From NCBI RefSeq assembly GCF_002811765.1, contig NZ_NPDR01000001.1:310001-374000 (forward strand): a DNA stretch of 64,000 bases, read 5' to 3'. The translations under genes were made by a program, and so were the position numbers. Position 1 is the stretch's first letter. Every line of letters begins with the position of its first letter. This document shows, in pieces, positions 15,879 to 24,594 of this stretch. This DNA is from Leptospira saintgironsiae. GTDB taxonomy: Bacteria; Spirochaetota; Leptospiria; Leptospirales; Leptospiraceae. A model generated the notes under the pieces. It saw only the letters and a program-made list of their open reading frames with translations, was not told the origin of the DNA and ran no database searches.

Positions 15879-16946
15879 TTAAGACCAGCGAAATATACGA
15901 AGCCCAACACCCAAGAAGAAAAATCCGATCCCGACCATAAACACACAAGGGTAAACTATTTCTGCGAGTCCGGCTCCTTCTATAAATACTGCTCTTAAAG
16001 AATCAGCTACCAAGGTCAAAGGTAGATGTTTTATAAAAGGAAGCACTATGTCTGGAAAGTTTTTATAACTGAAGAAGATCCCGGATAAAACCATCATCGG
16101 GAATGTGAATGCGTTTACTAGTCCGTTCCCCACCTGAGCACTTTGTGCTCTTGAACCAACAAAAATCCCGATACATGCGAATACGAAATTTCCAGTTAGG
16201 AAGATCAAAAATGCCGCAGGAATAGATCCGAAAAATGCATTTTCAAAAACGGTAAATGTAAACGTTAAGAAGATGATAGATTCTACAGTAGTTACAAAAA
16301 TCCGAGTGAAGAAAAAAGACATTACAAACGCCAACTTATTCATTGGAGTTGCGGACATTCTTCTTAAAAGTTTTTTCATCCTCATCTCGATTAGATTCCA
16401 ACCAACTCCCCAAAGACAAGAGTTCATCACTCCCATAGCGAGCATTCCAGGAACCAGATAATCAATATATCTAGTACCTTTTGAATCCAATCTTCGGATG
16501 CTTGAACTAGATTGTTCTTTTCCTTGCATTGTTAAAATGGCATTAGAAAGAAGAAGGTAATCTCTCTGTGCATTTGCATTGCTTGGATCAAAAGAAAATT
16601 CTAAATTTCCTTTTTCATCTTCTTTTACCAGAAGATTGATCTCTCCTCTTTTGAGTGCTTTGATCGCATCTTCGTCCGTAAGAACTTGAGGAATGATCAC
16701 TCCTAAACCGTTGGAATTCCCACCAGAAGAATTAGAAAATGCTTTTTCAATCTTCGCAGAAAGCCCACTCGCATCATGTGAAGAAGAAATAATTGCAACT
16801 CTAGTTTGGGGAACTCCCTTAGTTGTGAATGCGAGTCCTAATACACCTGCGATAGCAATAGGAAAAATGAATGCCCAGAAAAGGATCCCAGGCTCTCTAT
16901 AAAATTCTTTTAATTGAATTGTGACTAAATGATAGATTTGTTTCAT
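15879..16946 (-). CDS. ABC-2 type transporter permease
   Basis: A 355-residue membrane protein of the ABC-2 exporter class. Architecture: one N-terminal transmembrane segment (about 22-40), a long extracytoplasmic loop (about 45-165), then five hydrophobic segments (about 170-350). The loop-plus-five layout is usual for YhgE/DrrB/NatB-like permeases. Its ATG overlaps the ATPase stop by ATGA, so the two form one transporter. The substrate cannot be read from sequence; a patatin phospholipase just upstream hints at lipid handling, by inference only. Confidence 0.88.
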   Translation of the reverse strand: MKQIYHLVTIQLKEFYREPGILFWAFIFPIAIAGVLGLAFTTKGVPQTRVAIISSSHDASGLSAKIEKAFSNSSGGNSNGLGVIIPQVLTDEDAIKALKRGEINLLVKEDEKGNLEFSFDPSNANAQRDYLLLSNAILTMQGKEQSSSSIRRLDSKGTRYIDYLVPGMLAMGVMNSCLWGVGWNLIEMRMKKLLRRMSATPMNKLAFVMSFFFTRIFVTTVESIIFLTFTFTVFENAFFGSIPAAFLIFLTGNFVFACIGIFVGSRAQSAQVGNGLVNAFTFPMMVLSGIFFSYKNFPDIVLPFIKHLPLTLVADSLRAVFIEGAGLAEIVYPCVFMVGIGFFFLGVGLRIFRWS

Positions 16947-17881
16947 TCTTCCAACCCTCTTCCGGTCATGGAAAGGAATAAGTCGTCCAAAGTTTTTTTA
17001 TGACATTCCAGTTCTTTTAAAACGATACCTGCTTTAGAAAAAGAATCCAACATAGAAGGAAGATAATCTGTAATTCTTTCCACATTGATGCGGCCTTCTT
17101 TCGTGTCGGAATTCCAACTAAATTTGAATTTGCCTTTTTCAGGAAGATAGCCACTTGGATCAGCTCCATTCTCCAAAGAGAAACGAACGATTTCCCCACC
17201 ACCCAGTTTTCCTAAAAGATCAGATAAAGTTCCTTGGTCTAAAATTCGGCCCTTATCCATTACTATAATTCTTTCGCAGAGAACTTCCGCTTCTTCCATA
17301 TAGTGAGTAGTGAGAATCATAGTTGTTCCGTAAGCTCTTAGATCTTCTAAAATTTTCCAGATATCTCTTCTGGCTCCTGGATCTAAACCTGTAGTTGGCT
17401 CATCCAAAAATAAAATTTCGGGTTTGTTCATGATAGAAACACCCAATGCCAATCTTTGTCTTTGGCCCCCCGATAAACTGTTCACGAAGGATTTATTTTT
17501 TTCAGTAAGTTTAGTTAGTTCTAAAATTTCATGAAGTCTGGATTCAGGCGCCTTATAAAAACTTCCGAATAATTTCAGAGTTTCCCAGACAGTGGCTCTA
17601 TCCATAAATCTGGTTTCTTGCAAAGCGAGACCAATATTACTTCTTAAAAATGTTTCGCTCTCTTTCCAGCTTGTGCCTAAAATTTGGATCTTCCCTGAAT
17701 CTGGAAATTGGATACCTTCCAACATTTCGATGAGAGTTGTTTTACCAGCTCCGTTCGGCCCAAGCAAACCTACAAATTCTCCCTTTTTAATTTCCAGAGA
17801 GAGATCGCTAACGGCGGTTACATCTTTGAATTTTTTAGTTACATTAGATACCGATATGATCGGATTTTGAATTTTATCCAC
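16943..17881 (-). CDS. ABC transporter ATP-binding protein (ABC-2 exporter)
   Basis: A 312-residue ATPase with Walker A GPNGAGKTT at 41-49, signature LSGGQRQRL, Walker B ILFLDEP followed by TTGLDPGARRD, and the switch histidine in TTHYMEEAE. The C-terminal 80 residues are a DrrA/CcmA-type accessory domain. Start is GTG. It couples to the overlapping permease gene and begins 9 bases after the patatin stop. Export of lipid, drug or polymer is possible. Confidence 0.93.
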   Translation of the reverse strand: MDKIQNPIISVSNVTKKFKDVTAVSDLSLEIKKGEFVGLLGPNGAGKTTLIEMLEGIQFPDSGKIQILGTSWKESETFLRSNIGLALQETRFMDRATVWETLKLFGSFYKAPESRLHEILELTKLTEKNKSFVNSLSGGQRQRLALGVSIMNKPEILFLDEPTTGLDPGARRDIWKILEDLRAYGTTMILTTHYMEEAEVLCERIIVMDKGRILDQGTLSDLLGKLGGGEIVRFSLENGADPSGYLPEKGKFKFSWNSDTKEGRINVERITDYLPSMLDSFSKAGIVLKELECHKKTLDDLFLSMTGRGLEE

Positions 17882-17890
17882 AGTACAACC

Positions 17891-18892
17891 TTAATTCTTA
17901 CGTAGCTTTTCCGCTTTTTTCACCCAATCTTTTTTGAGATATTCTAGGATCTGATCTTTCTTCTTTAACGCGTCTGATTTTCCCATCTCGTAAGCTTCTC
18001 TTACACCTTTTGCATTTGTGTAATCGAAAGAAGTGATCGGCAAAGTTTTAGAAGGAGTTACTAAAAAACAACGATCTAATAAATGAGGATCTTTTCCTAC
18101 TATGGTAGTCGGTTCGTAATGTATTCCTATAATTTTTGCATTTGGAGGGAATGCTTCTAAAAGTAAGTTATTAGTGAGTCCTCCATCCAAATAATATTCT
18201 TTTCCAAGATTCTGAAAAGAAACAATAGGAGGAATAGAAGAAGAATTCATTATGATCTGTTCAATCACACTCGGATCTCTGAAATCTGCTTCCGTAAAAA
18301 GAATTTCTTTCATATTCCAATTTCTTAAAACACGAAATGTTCTTTCTGTATAAAGTCCCTTATTACGATCTCTTTCATCTTCTAAAAACGCTTTTCCAGT
18401 TTCTGCTATCAATCTTGCGAGTCTGAATGTGTTCTTGTTGGAATCTGATTTAGGAAACGCTTTGATCGTATGAATAAAAACTTTTGCGCCAGAGCGAATG
18501 ATTTTTTCGAAGTCCATTCCAAATCGGATTGTTCTACGATACATATCCTCGTGAGGAAATGCCTTCTCACCATTGAATAAACGAGTAAAATAAAAATTAC
18601 GTGGGTTCTTACGAACGATTCTTTCAAAAAAGGAAACTGATTCTTCTTCCGTTTCGCAAAGCAACGAAAGAACCATTGCAGCGCCCGCGGAAACTCCGGA
18701 CACTTGTCTGAGTTTTAATCCCCAGGTTTTTAATTCATGACCAAAACCTAAACCGTAGAATGCCTTACAACCACCACCTGCAATCGCAAAACAGATCTCA
18801 TCTTCTAACCAAATCCCTTGCAGAACCTCGCCAAATTTGGAACCTGAATCTGACTTTTTAGAAGGAAGTTCGTATTCATCTATGATAGGCAT
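17891..18892 (-). CDS. Patatin-like phospholipase
   Basis: A 333-residue patatin domain protein. The glycine-rich oxyanion motif is AGGGCKAFYGLGFG, the nucleophile elbow is GVSAG, and the dyad Asp is in DGGLTNN. All three are present, so lipase activity is likely. No signal peptide; it would act on cytoplasmic-face lipids. ATG 18892 has GGAG at a 7-base spacing and is preferred over an in-frame TTG at 18940. It is sandwiched between rlmD (72 bases upstream of this start) and an ABC exporter, in one likely operon. Confidence 0.88.
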   Translation of the reverse strand: MPIIDEYELPSKKSDSGSKFGEVLQGIWLEDEICFAIAGGGCKAFYGLGFGHELKTWGLKLRQVSGVSAGAAMVLSLLCETEEESVSFFERIVRKNPRNFYFTRLFNGEKAFPHEDMYRRTIRFGMDFEKIIRSGAKVFIHTIKAFPKSDSNKNTFRLARLIAETGKAFLEDERDRNKGLYTERTFRVLRNWNMKEILFTEADFRDPSVIEQIIMNSSSIPPIVSFQNLGKEYYLDGGLTNNLLLEAFPPNAKIIGIHYEPTTIVGKDPHLLDRCFLVTPSKTLPITSFDYTNAKGVREAYEMGKSDALKKKDQILEYLKKDWVKKAEKLRKN

Positions 18893-18963
18893 ATAGTTTC
18901 TCCGGAGCTCTGACTCCTTATGACCATTTTCCAATTTCAAATCGGAATTCTAAAAGTAAAAAA

Positions 18964-20151
18964 TCAAAGATCCAAAAGAACCAGAACCTCGAAATGTTTG
19001 GTTCTTGGAAAAAAATCTGTGAGAACGATTTCCTTCGGCTTATACCCTACGTTTTTTAGGATCCCAAGATCTCTTGCCAAAGTGCTTGGATTACAGCTAG
19101 AATAAATAACGCGAGAAGCCTTAAATCTATCCAGAAAATCTAATAAGGAAGAAGAAGCGCCAGCCCTCGGTGGATTTAGGATACACAGTTCTGCATCAAA
19201 AGAATCCAGTTTTTTAGGCAGAGAAGCATTCAGATCCAATGTATGGAACTCTAAGTGAGAATACCCAAACTTCTTCGCATTTTTTTCAGCTGCTTGGACA
19301 GAAGAGTTGGACAACTCATAACCGGAAAGATGACTCACTAAATGACCGATCGCCAAGCTAATCAACCCAGCTCCTGAATAAAATTCTAATACAGGACCAG
19401 GATCTTTTGGGATCCAAGAACGGATCTTGAGCATCCATTCTTCCAAAAGAAAACGGTTCACTTGGGTAAAACCTTCTGCAGGAATCGTCCATTCTAGTTT
19501 TTCAGGAAGATAAGGGCCAATCTTCACTTCTTTTTTATCATATTCTAAAATTTCGCCGGAGGAATATCGAAGTCTCCAATCCCCCTTTCTAGAAAATGTT
19601 TTCTTATTTCCTAAATTCTTTCTGACATATTCGTTCATCTCAGTAGGAAGATGTTTACAACCTTCTTTAGGAAATGAAACCAAGGAGTTGGAATTCTCTT
19701 TATAGAACCCAGCGTTTGTTTTTCCTTTTTTGAATTCAATTTTGATCTGAGCAGTATTGCGATAAGCGTCAGAAGGCCCGCTTAAAATTTCAATTTCAGG
19801 AATTTGAGAAGGATCTAATTTTGAAACATATAAAAATGAATCCGACAAAAGAGATTTTTTGATCTGAAGTTCTTCCTCATACTGAATATGGCGATATGAG
19901 CAGCCTCCACATTCAGGAAATGCAGAACAATCAGACTCGATTCGACGCGTAGAAATATTTTCCGCGGATACAACAGTGCCCCAAATCAGTTTAGAATTTT
20001 CTTTATCAGTTCTGATCCGAACTGTTTCTCCCGGAACAGCTCCTTTTACAAAAACGGTTTTATTTTCCGCATGAGAAATGCAAGTACCAAGATTGGCCCA
20101 TTTCTCCACGACCAATCCTGAAATTTCTCTACGGTTCTTTTCCGTACTCAT
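18964..20151 (-). CDS. rlmD: 23S rRNA (uracil-5-)-methyltransferase, RlmD/TrmA family
   Basis: A 395-residue protein with an N-terminal TRAM domain (about 8-65), an iron-sulfur cysteine cluster (CSAFPECGGCSY, about 76-87) and a C-terminal Rossmann methyltransferase (EFYSGAGLISLAIG). The catalytic motif is YSSCNPSTLARDL, with the nucleophilic Cys. The N-terminal TRAM plus Fe-S arrangement fits RlmD, but RlmCD-like or other uridine C5 specificities cannot be separated by eye. Start ATG with an AGGTGA-type site. It heads the probable rlmD-patatin-ABC-pyrD unit. Confidence 0.87.
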   Translation of the reverse strand: MSTEKNRREISGLVVEKWANLGTCISHAENKTVFVKGAVPGETVRIRTDKENSKLIWGTVVSAENISTRRIESDCSAFPECGGCSYRHIQYEEELQIKKSLLSDSFLYVSKLDPSQIPEIEILSGPSDAYRNTAQIKIEFKKGKTNAGFYKENSNSLVSFPKEGCKHLPTEMNEYVRKNLGNKKTFSRKGDWRLRYSSGEILEYDKKEVKIGPYLPEKLEWTIPAEGFTQVNRFLLEEWMLKIRSWIPKDPGPVLEFYSGAGLISLAIGHLVSHLSGYELSNSSVQAAEKNAKKFGYSHLEFHTLDLNASLPKKLDSFDAELCILNPPRAGASSSLLDFLDRFKASRVIYSSCNPSTLARDLGILKNVGYKPKEIVLTDFFPRTKHFEVLVLLDL

Positions 20152-20163
20152 AGGTAAATCACC

Positions 20164-20194
20164 TTGACAGGGTCCCCCATCTTGTCAGTAAAGT
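20164..20194 (+). promoter_or_regulatory. Probable promoter of the tRNA-Ser pair
   Basis: TTGACA at 20164-20169 and TAAAGT at 20189-20194 with a 19-base spacer. It begins 42 bases before the first tRNA-Ser gene. The -10 matches consensus at 4 of 6 positions. It points away from rlmD, whose ATG is 13 bases to the left. Confidence 0.4.
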
Positions 20195-20205
20195 AATCCT
20201 TAACT

Positions 20206-20291
<86 letters not shown>

Positions 20292-20304
20292 ATGGAACAC
20301 TGCT

Positions 20305-20393
<89 letters not shown>

Positions 20394-20433
20394 AAAGTTC
20401 CAAACTCTTACTCTGACCCCGAGAAATAAGAAG

Positions 20434-20880
20434 ATGTCTGACCAGAGATTCAACACCCGGGAATTCCTGGAAGAGACCAAGCGATTATTAGAAGGGGATG
20501 AATATCCCAATTTATTCGCTGCTATTTCTTATATTCCTTTTTTAGGATGGGTCATTCCTTGGTTTTTCAGAAAAAAACAAGAAATTTGTAAGTTTCACGC
20601 ACTCCAAGCAATCAAGTTAAATCTAGGATTTGTATTTTTATACTTGGTAGTTTGGTTCTTAAGAGAGTTCCCTATTTTAAGCACCATCTTAAAATGGATA
20701 CATGCGAATCCAGTCGTGACCGACTTTATCAGCTATGTCGCATGGTTGGCTTTATTAGGTTACGGAATTTTAGGAGCCTTACAAGCTTACCAAGGCAAAC
20801 TGTTCGTATTACCATTATTCCCGGAAATAGAGAATGAAGTTCGAAAAATACTCAGCAAAATTAGAGGAACTCAAGGCTAA
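20434..20880 (+). CDS. DUF4870/Tic20-like membrane protein
   Basis: A 148-residue protein with about three hydrophobic segments. The block FLGWVIPWFFRKKQEICKFHALQAIKLN (about residues 35-62) follows the DUF4870/Tic20-type pattern, in which a short charged loop precedes an FHxxQA helix. Function unknown. It starts 40 bases after the second tRNA-Ser and overlaps the next gene by 47 bases. The next gene is a relative of similar topology. Confidence 0.65.
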   Translation: MSDQRFNTREFLEETKRLLEGDEYPNLFAAISYIPFLGWVIPWFFRKKQEICKFHALQAIKLNLGFVFLYLVVWFLREFPILSTILKWIHANPVVTDFISYVAWLALLGYGILGALQAYQGKLFVLPLFPEIENEVRKILSKIRGTQG

Positions 20881-21265
20881 GGCCTTCGCTTTTCTCTCTC
20901 CGTACTGGACCCAAGCCAAAACATTTATTAACACCGAAAGATTTCGTATCTACTTGGTGACTCTTCCTTTATTCGGAAATTGGCTCATCGGATTTTCTTT
21001 CTACTCAAACGAATCAGAAGTTTACAGACATTCCAAACTTTCCTTTTTGAATGTTCTCTACTTTATAACATTCTTAGTGCTATCTTGGTTCTTCTCTTTT
21101 ATTCCTGTTGTAGGTGCTTGGTTAGCTAATCTTGCTCATTTAGCAGGAGTGATTATCTATCTTGGTCTTTCCGGTTTACTGCTATACAATTACACTAAGG
21201 GAAAAAAACTGGTCCCGAAACTTCCCCAAGAGCATTTAGAACTTTTGGAAAAGAAATTCTTTTAA
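20834..21265 (+). CDS. Membrane protein, relative of the preceding DUF4870-like gene
   Basis: A 143-residue protein with about three hydrophobic segments. Residues about 45-75 (LFGNWLIGFSFYSNES then YRHSKLSFLNVLYF) align by pattern with the FHALQA block of the upstream protein, so the two look like a diverged tandem duplication. It overlaps the upstream gene by 47 bases. The overlap may indicate coupling, or the real start may be slightly downstream. It ends 6 bases before the tRNA-Arg gene. Confidence 0.6.
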   Translation: MKFEKYSAKLEELKAKAFAFLSPYWTQAKTFINTERFRIYLVTLPLFGNWLIGFSFYSNESEVYRHSKLSFLNVLYFITFLVLSWFFSFIPVVGAWLANLAHLAGVIIYLGLSGLLLYNYTKGKKLVPKLPQEHLELLEKKFF

Positions 21266-21271
21266 TCACCC

Positions 21272-21345
<74 letters not shown>

Positions 21346-21392
21346 CCAACTTCTTCTTTCCCCCATAATCTCTGACTTTATGTCCCATATAA

Positions 21393-21410
21393 TTTAGAAA
21401 ATATTCTAAA
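21393..21410. promoter_or_regulatory. Fur/PerR-like palindrome upstream of the BFD-like ferredoxin
   Basis: TTTAGAA and TTCTAAA form perfect 7-base arms around AATA. The outline resembles Fur-family boxes of the TTAGAAT-A-ATTCTAA type, but with one extra base in the centre. It sits 76 bases before the ATG of a BFD-like iron-sulfur protein, a gene class often under Fur control. The site is inferred. Confidence 0.45.
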
Positions 21411-21485
21411 ATTTTCATGAGAAAACTTGACTTTAATACTGAGTCTCAAAAACGATAGTTATAGAGAAAGAGATCGGGAACCAGA

Positions 21486-21665
21486 ATGGAAAAGTGCCAT
21501 TGCGCTCAAATCACATTTGAAAAAATCGTAGAGACTGCTAAACAACAAGGGCAAGACTATCGTGAAGTGGTAAAAGCTTGCGGAGCTGCGGATACCTGCA
21601 CAGCCTGCACAGATTACCTTGTCGCGTATTGCGAGCAACATCTACAACTTGTCACGGCCGGATAA
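21486..21665 (+). CDS. BFD-like [2Fe-2S]-binding protein
   Basis: A 59-residue protein beginning MEKCHCAQITFEKIVETA. Cys4 and Cys6 (CxC) with Cys38 and Cys41 (CTAC) form the four-cysteine pattern of bacterioferritin-associated ferredoxin domains, plus an extra Cys32. BFD proteins bind a [2Fe-2S] cluster and help release iron from bacterioferritin. No bacterioferritin gene lies nearby. The frame ends with TAA at 21663-21665 and overlaps the WbuC-type cupin frame. A weak AGA-rich site precedes the ATG. Confidence 0.85.
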   Translation: MEKCHCAQITFEKIVETAKQQGQDYREVVKACGAADTCTACTDYLVAYCEQHLQLVTAG

Positions 21666-22125
21666 ATTACTCATCGATCAGGAGTTATTCGATAAACTCC
21701 TACCACTTGCTTCCTCTTCTGCTAGAGGAAGAACCAATCACAACTTCCACGAACTACTAGAACCATATCAGAGATTTCTGAACGTACTTACCAAGGACAC
21801 TTACGTCCAAGCTCATCGTCACAAAAATCCTCCTAAGCCTGAGACCTTTTTAGTGCTAAAAGGAAAACTAGGCTTCATCCTATTCGAAGAAGATGGTACA
21901 GTCAGAGATAAACATATCCTGAGTTCGGACGGACCGATCTATGGGATAGATATTCTTCCGGGAGTGTACCATACATTGGTCTGCCTTACAGAAACCTGTA
22001 TATGCTTCGAAGGAAAATCAGGACCGTACGATCCGACGACGGACAAAGAGTTCGCTTTTTGGGCTCCACCGGAGAACAGTGAAGGCAAAACTCAATATCT
22101 GGATTTTCTCAGATCTCTTTTCTAA
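21619..22125 (+). CDS. WbuC-family cupin-fold metalloprotein
   Basis: Up to 168 residues, single cupin domain. The family pattern is visible: a helical start with ARGRTNHNFHE (about 35-45), then YVQAHRHKNPPKPETFLVLKG (about 63-83) holding the metal-binding His-x-His and Glu, then GVYHTLVCL with a further His. WbuC proteins are often near polysaccharide genes, and their role is unclear. No ATG is available at the 5' end; TTG 21619 or TTG 21649 are the candidates, overlapping the BFD gene by 47 or 17 bases. Co-expression with the ferredoxin is likely. Confidence 0.8.
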   Translation: MSRIASNIYNLSRPDKLLIDQELFDKLLPLASSSARGRTNHNFHELLEPYQRFLNVLTKDTYVQAHRHKNPPKPETFLVLKGKLGFILFEEDGTVRDKHILSSDGPIYGIDILPGVYHTLVCLTETCICFEGKSGPYDPTTDKEFAFWAPPENSEGKTQYLDFLRSLF

Positions 22126-22566
22126 AATCAGAAACGATATAGTCGCAAATCTCCTGAGCCCACGCGAGCGCAGATTATTATCAAGGCTTCTGATCGAAAA
22201 TATCCTCGTACAATTCCCGGATCTTTTTCAAATTTCTTCCTGGCGGGGAAGGAAATGGAATGATCCTGCCTAAATTTTTCGCCGTACCGGTTTCTTTTAT
22301 ATCTTCCGATTCTTTATGATTATGTCTGTTTAAAGGGGGGAGATTCTCTCTCTCCATAACTTATACCTTCGGAAATTCGAAGTCCTAAATTCAGTGACAT
22401 TCGCTAGATTTTTTAAAAACGAAATCAGAAAATCCGGTTTGAAATTTACGAAAACTGTTGCCATAGTATTTTCCCAGGCAAACATGCGAATGGTTTGAAA
22501 GGATTTTGCTTTTAGGCGATTCCAATCATATCCTATTCGAACTTCCCCTTAACGGAAAGGAAAAGT
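22126..22566. other. 441-base stretch without a supported gene
   Basis: Only short open frames occur here. One 64-codon frame overlaps the cupin gene end and has no family pattern. Small hairpins are present, such as CTTCG-GAAATT-CGAAG after 22370 and GGAGA...TCTCC after 22340. It probably holds the cupin gene 3' end and the promoter of the next gene. A small RNA is possible but not supported. Confidence 0.5.
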
Positions 22567-22845
22567 ATGCCTGAATTCGATCAAATCGATCTGTTCAACT
22601 ATGCCGCTTATGGCAATGAAGACGATCCTCAATGGGACGATATACGTAATTATATTCGCTCTAATGCCAACGCTTCGAAGGAATATGAAGAGATCAAAAA
22701 AAATCTCACTAATGTTCAACCGAAACGAAAACAAAAAGATTTTGGAAGGCTCCGACAAGAGATAAAATCCTCTGATGGAGATCCGAACTCGGACAAGCCT
22801 GCAGGACAGGATAAAAAATGGTGGAGCGTTTTCTTAGGAGAATAG
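22567..22845 (+). CDS. Small acidic N-terminal, basic C-terminal protein, unknown
   Basis: A 92-residue cytosolic protein without cysteines. The first 60 residues are acidic and helical (FDQIDLFNYAAYGNEDDPQW); the remainder is charged and ends KKWWSVFLGE. The layout vaguely recalls the N-terminal part of anti-sigma factors, but no zinc-finger residues are present. AACGGAAAGGAAAAGT supplies a good ribosome site before the ATG. It lies 19 bases before plsC and is probably co-transcribed. Confidence 0.6.
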   Translation: MPEFDQIDLFNYAAYGNEDDPQWDDIRNYIRSNANASKEYEEIKKNLTNVQPKRKQKDFGRLRQEIKSSDGDPNSDKPAGQDKKWWSVFLGE

Positions 22846-22864
22846 TCACTTAGGAAGGTTGACC

Positions 22865-23575
22865 GTGGAGAAAGAAGCAAAGACATATCTTCGGATCAAG
22901 AATTTCGTGGCTCCCTTTATAGGTTTGGCCGTGGATATAACTGCGTACGGAACCGAAAATATAGTAACTAACGGTAAAGTAATTCTTACCTGCAATCATA
23001 GATCCGATATGGATCCGTTTATTCTTTCTTATACTTTTCCTAGATTCATTTCTTGGATCGCTGCAGAATACACTTTTAGAATTCCTATCTTCAGAGACCT
23101 TGCAAAGATCGCTGGCGGAATCCCGATGTCGATTGACGGAAATATTTCCATCGGTTCCATCAAGATGATCCAACAGGTTTTTAAAAAAGGAGAGACCCTA
23201 GGAATTTTCCCAGAAGGCCATGACTATATGGTCAAAAATGATTTTAAATCCGGAATGGTGGACTTTCATTCAGGATTCGCAGCATTCTCTATCCGCAACA
23301 AAGTGGATATTCTTCCTTCTGTAATCATACCTGTCGAAGAATCTTATTCCGATATCCCAATTCCGCCTATCGTTCGTAGCTTTATGGGAATGCCTAAAGA
23401 AGTTTGTGAGATCAAAAAACGTGCGATCTACAAAAAGGTAAAAGTGATCTACGGAGAAAAAGTAGATCATAGAGAATTTCTTTCAGGTACATTAGAGGAG
23501 AATATGAAACAACTCTCCAATGTAGTTAGAAACAGAATGATCGCCTTACAAGAAGGCCAGTACGCGGAAGCTTAA
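22865..23575 (+). CDS. plsC: 1-acyl-sn-glycerol-3-phosphate acyltransferase (PlsC family)
   Basis: A 236-residue acyltransferase. The catalytic HxxxxD is His45 to Asp50 (NHRSDMD), the glycerol-phosphate motif FPEGHD lies about 75 residues on, and a further conserved VIIPV block follows. It would make phosphatidic acid from lysophosphatidic acid at the inner membrane. GTG 22865 is preferred because AGGAAGG lies 6 bases upstream; an in-frame TTG at 22859 directly abuts that site. It overlaps dapF by 4 bases at their 3' ends. Confidence 0.88.
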   Translation: MEKEAKTYLRIKNFVAPFIGLAVDITAYGTENIVTNGKVILTCNHRSDMDPFILSYTFPRFISWIAAEYTFRIPIFRDLAKIAGGIPMSIDGNISIGSIKMIQQVFKKGETLGIFPEGHDYMVKNDFKSGMVDFHSGFAAFSIRNKVDILPSVIIPVEESYSDIPIPPIVRSFMGMPKEVCEIKKRAIYKKVKVIYGEKVDHREFLSGTLEENMKQLSNVVRNRMIALQEGQYAEA

Positions 23576-24441
23576 ACTTCCACGACTCCGCTAAAGACTT
23601 CTGTAGCCGGACCAGTCATTAATACATGACCTGATTCCAGCAACTGCACTCTTAAGGTGCCACCTCTTAGATCAATACGAACATCTTTTCCTGTTTTGCC
23701 ATTTAGGTGAGAAGCTGTCATAACAGCGCAAGCACCTGTTCCGCAGGCTAATGTTTCTCCAGCACCTCTTTCCCAAGTTCTTTGGTAGAGATGATCTTTT
23801 CCTCTCAAAGATACGAATTCAACATTCACTCTGCGAGGAAATAATTCGGTATGATTTTCTATTAGAGGACCGATCTCTCTGACTGGAAACTTATCCGGAT
23901 CTTCTACATAAATAATGCAGTGCGGATTTCCCATACTTACTGCACTGAATTTTAGATTATAAGATGAATAACCTGGTAATCCACTCAAGAAAGAAAGTGG
24001 CTGCTCCAAGATTGGATTTTCATTCTCCCATTTAACAGGGATTAAAGAAGGAACTAAGATCGGTTTTCCCATATCTACGGAAACCTGTTCCACTTTGCCG
24101 CTTCCGTTTACTTTCAGGTCGAGTTCTAAAACTCCCGCTCCGGTCTCTATCTTAGGTTGTTTTTTATTTGTAAGACCGTGATCGAAAACGTATTTCCCAA
24201 CGCAGCGGATCCCATTCCCGCACATCTCGGAAGAAGAGCCATCCGCATTATACATATCCATTTGGAAATCGCCTTTATTAGATGCACGAATGAAGATCAC
24301 ACCATCACCACCGATCCCGAAATTACGGTCGGAAAGTTTTTGGATCTGCTCTGGACTCAGACGTAAATCGTCTTTGGTTGCATCCACATACACGTAATCG
24401 TTTCCGATCCCTTCCATCTTGGTAAAATGTACTTTAGCCAA
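23572..24441 (-). CDS. dapF: Diaminopimelate epimerase
   Basis: A 289-residue epimerase converting LL- to meso-diaminopimelate for lysine and peptidoglycan synthesis. The two catalytic cysteines are in MCGNGIRC and ACGTGACA. The start motif [13 protein letters not shown] is typical. The TTG start has AGGAG 6 bases upstream, and the ATG eight codons in would remove the conserved first strand. Convergent with plsC. Confidence 0.96.
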   Translation of the reverse strand: MAKVHFTKMEGIGNDYVYVDATKDDLRLSPEQIQKLSDRNFGIGGDGVIFIRASNKGDFQMDMYNADGSSSEMCGNGIRCVGKYVFDHGLTNKKQPKIETGAGVLELDLKVNGSGKVEQVSVDMGKPILVPSLIPVKWENENPILEQPLSFLSGLPGYSSYNLKFSAVSMGNPHCIIYVEDPDKFPVREIGPLIENHTELFPRRVNVEFVSLRGKDHLYQRTWERGAGETLACGTGACAVMTASHLNGKTGKDVRIDLRGGTLRVQLLESGHVLMTGPATEVFSGVVEV

Positions 24442-24594
24442 ACGAATCTCCTAATCAAACCTGAGAGGTTGTTTCCATGCTTCCAATGGGACCTTCTCCG
24501 GAAAATCCAAAAAGCCCTGAACCAGCTTTGTTTTTTACTGGAATTTAGAGAATGAAACCTAAGGATAAACTATCTCTCCAACGGAAACTCCCTT

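Noticed and set aside
22079..22273. 64-codon frame after the cupin gene
   Set aside because: It overlaps the cupin end, has no ribosome site and no recognisable pattern.
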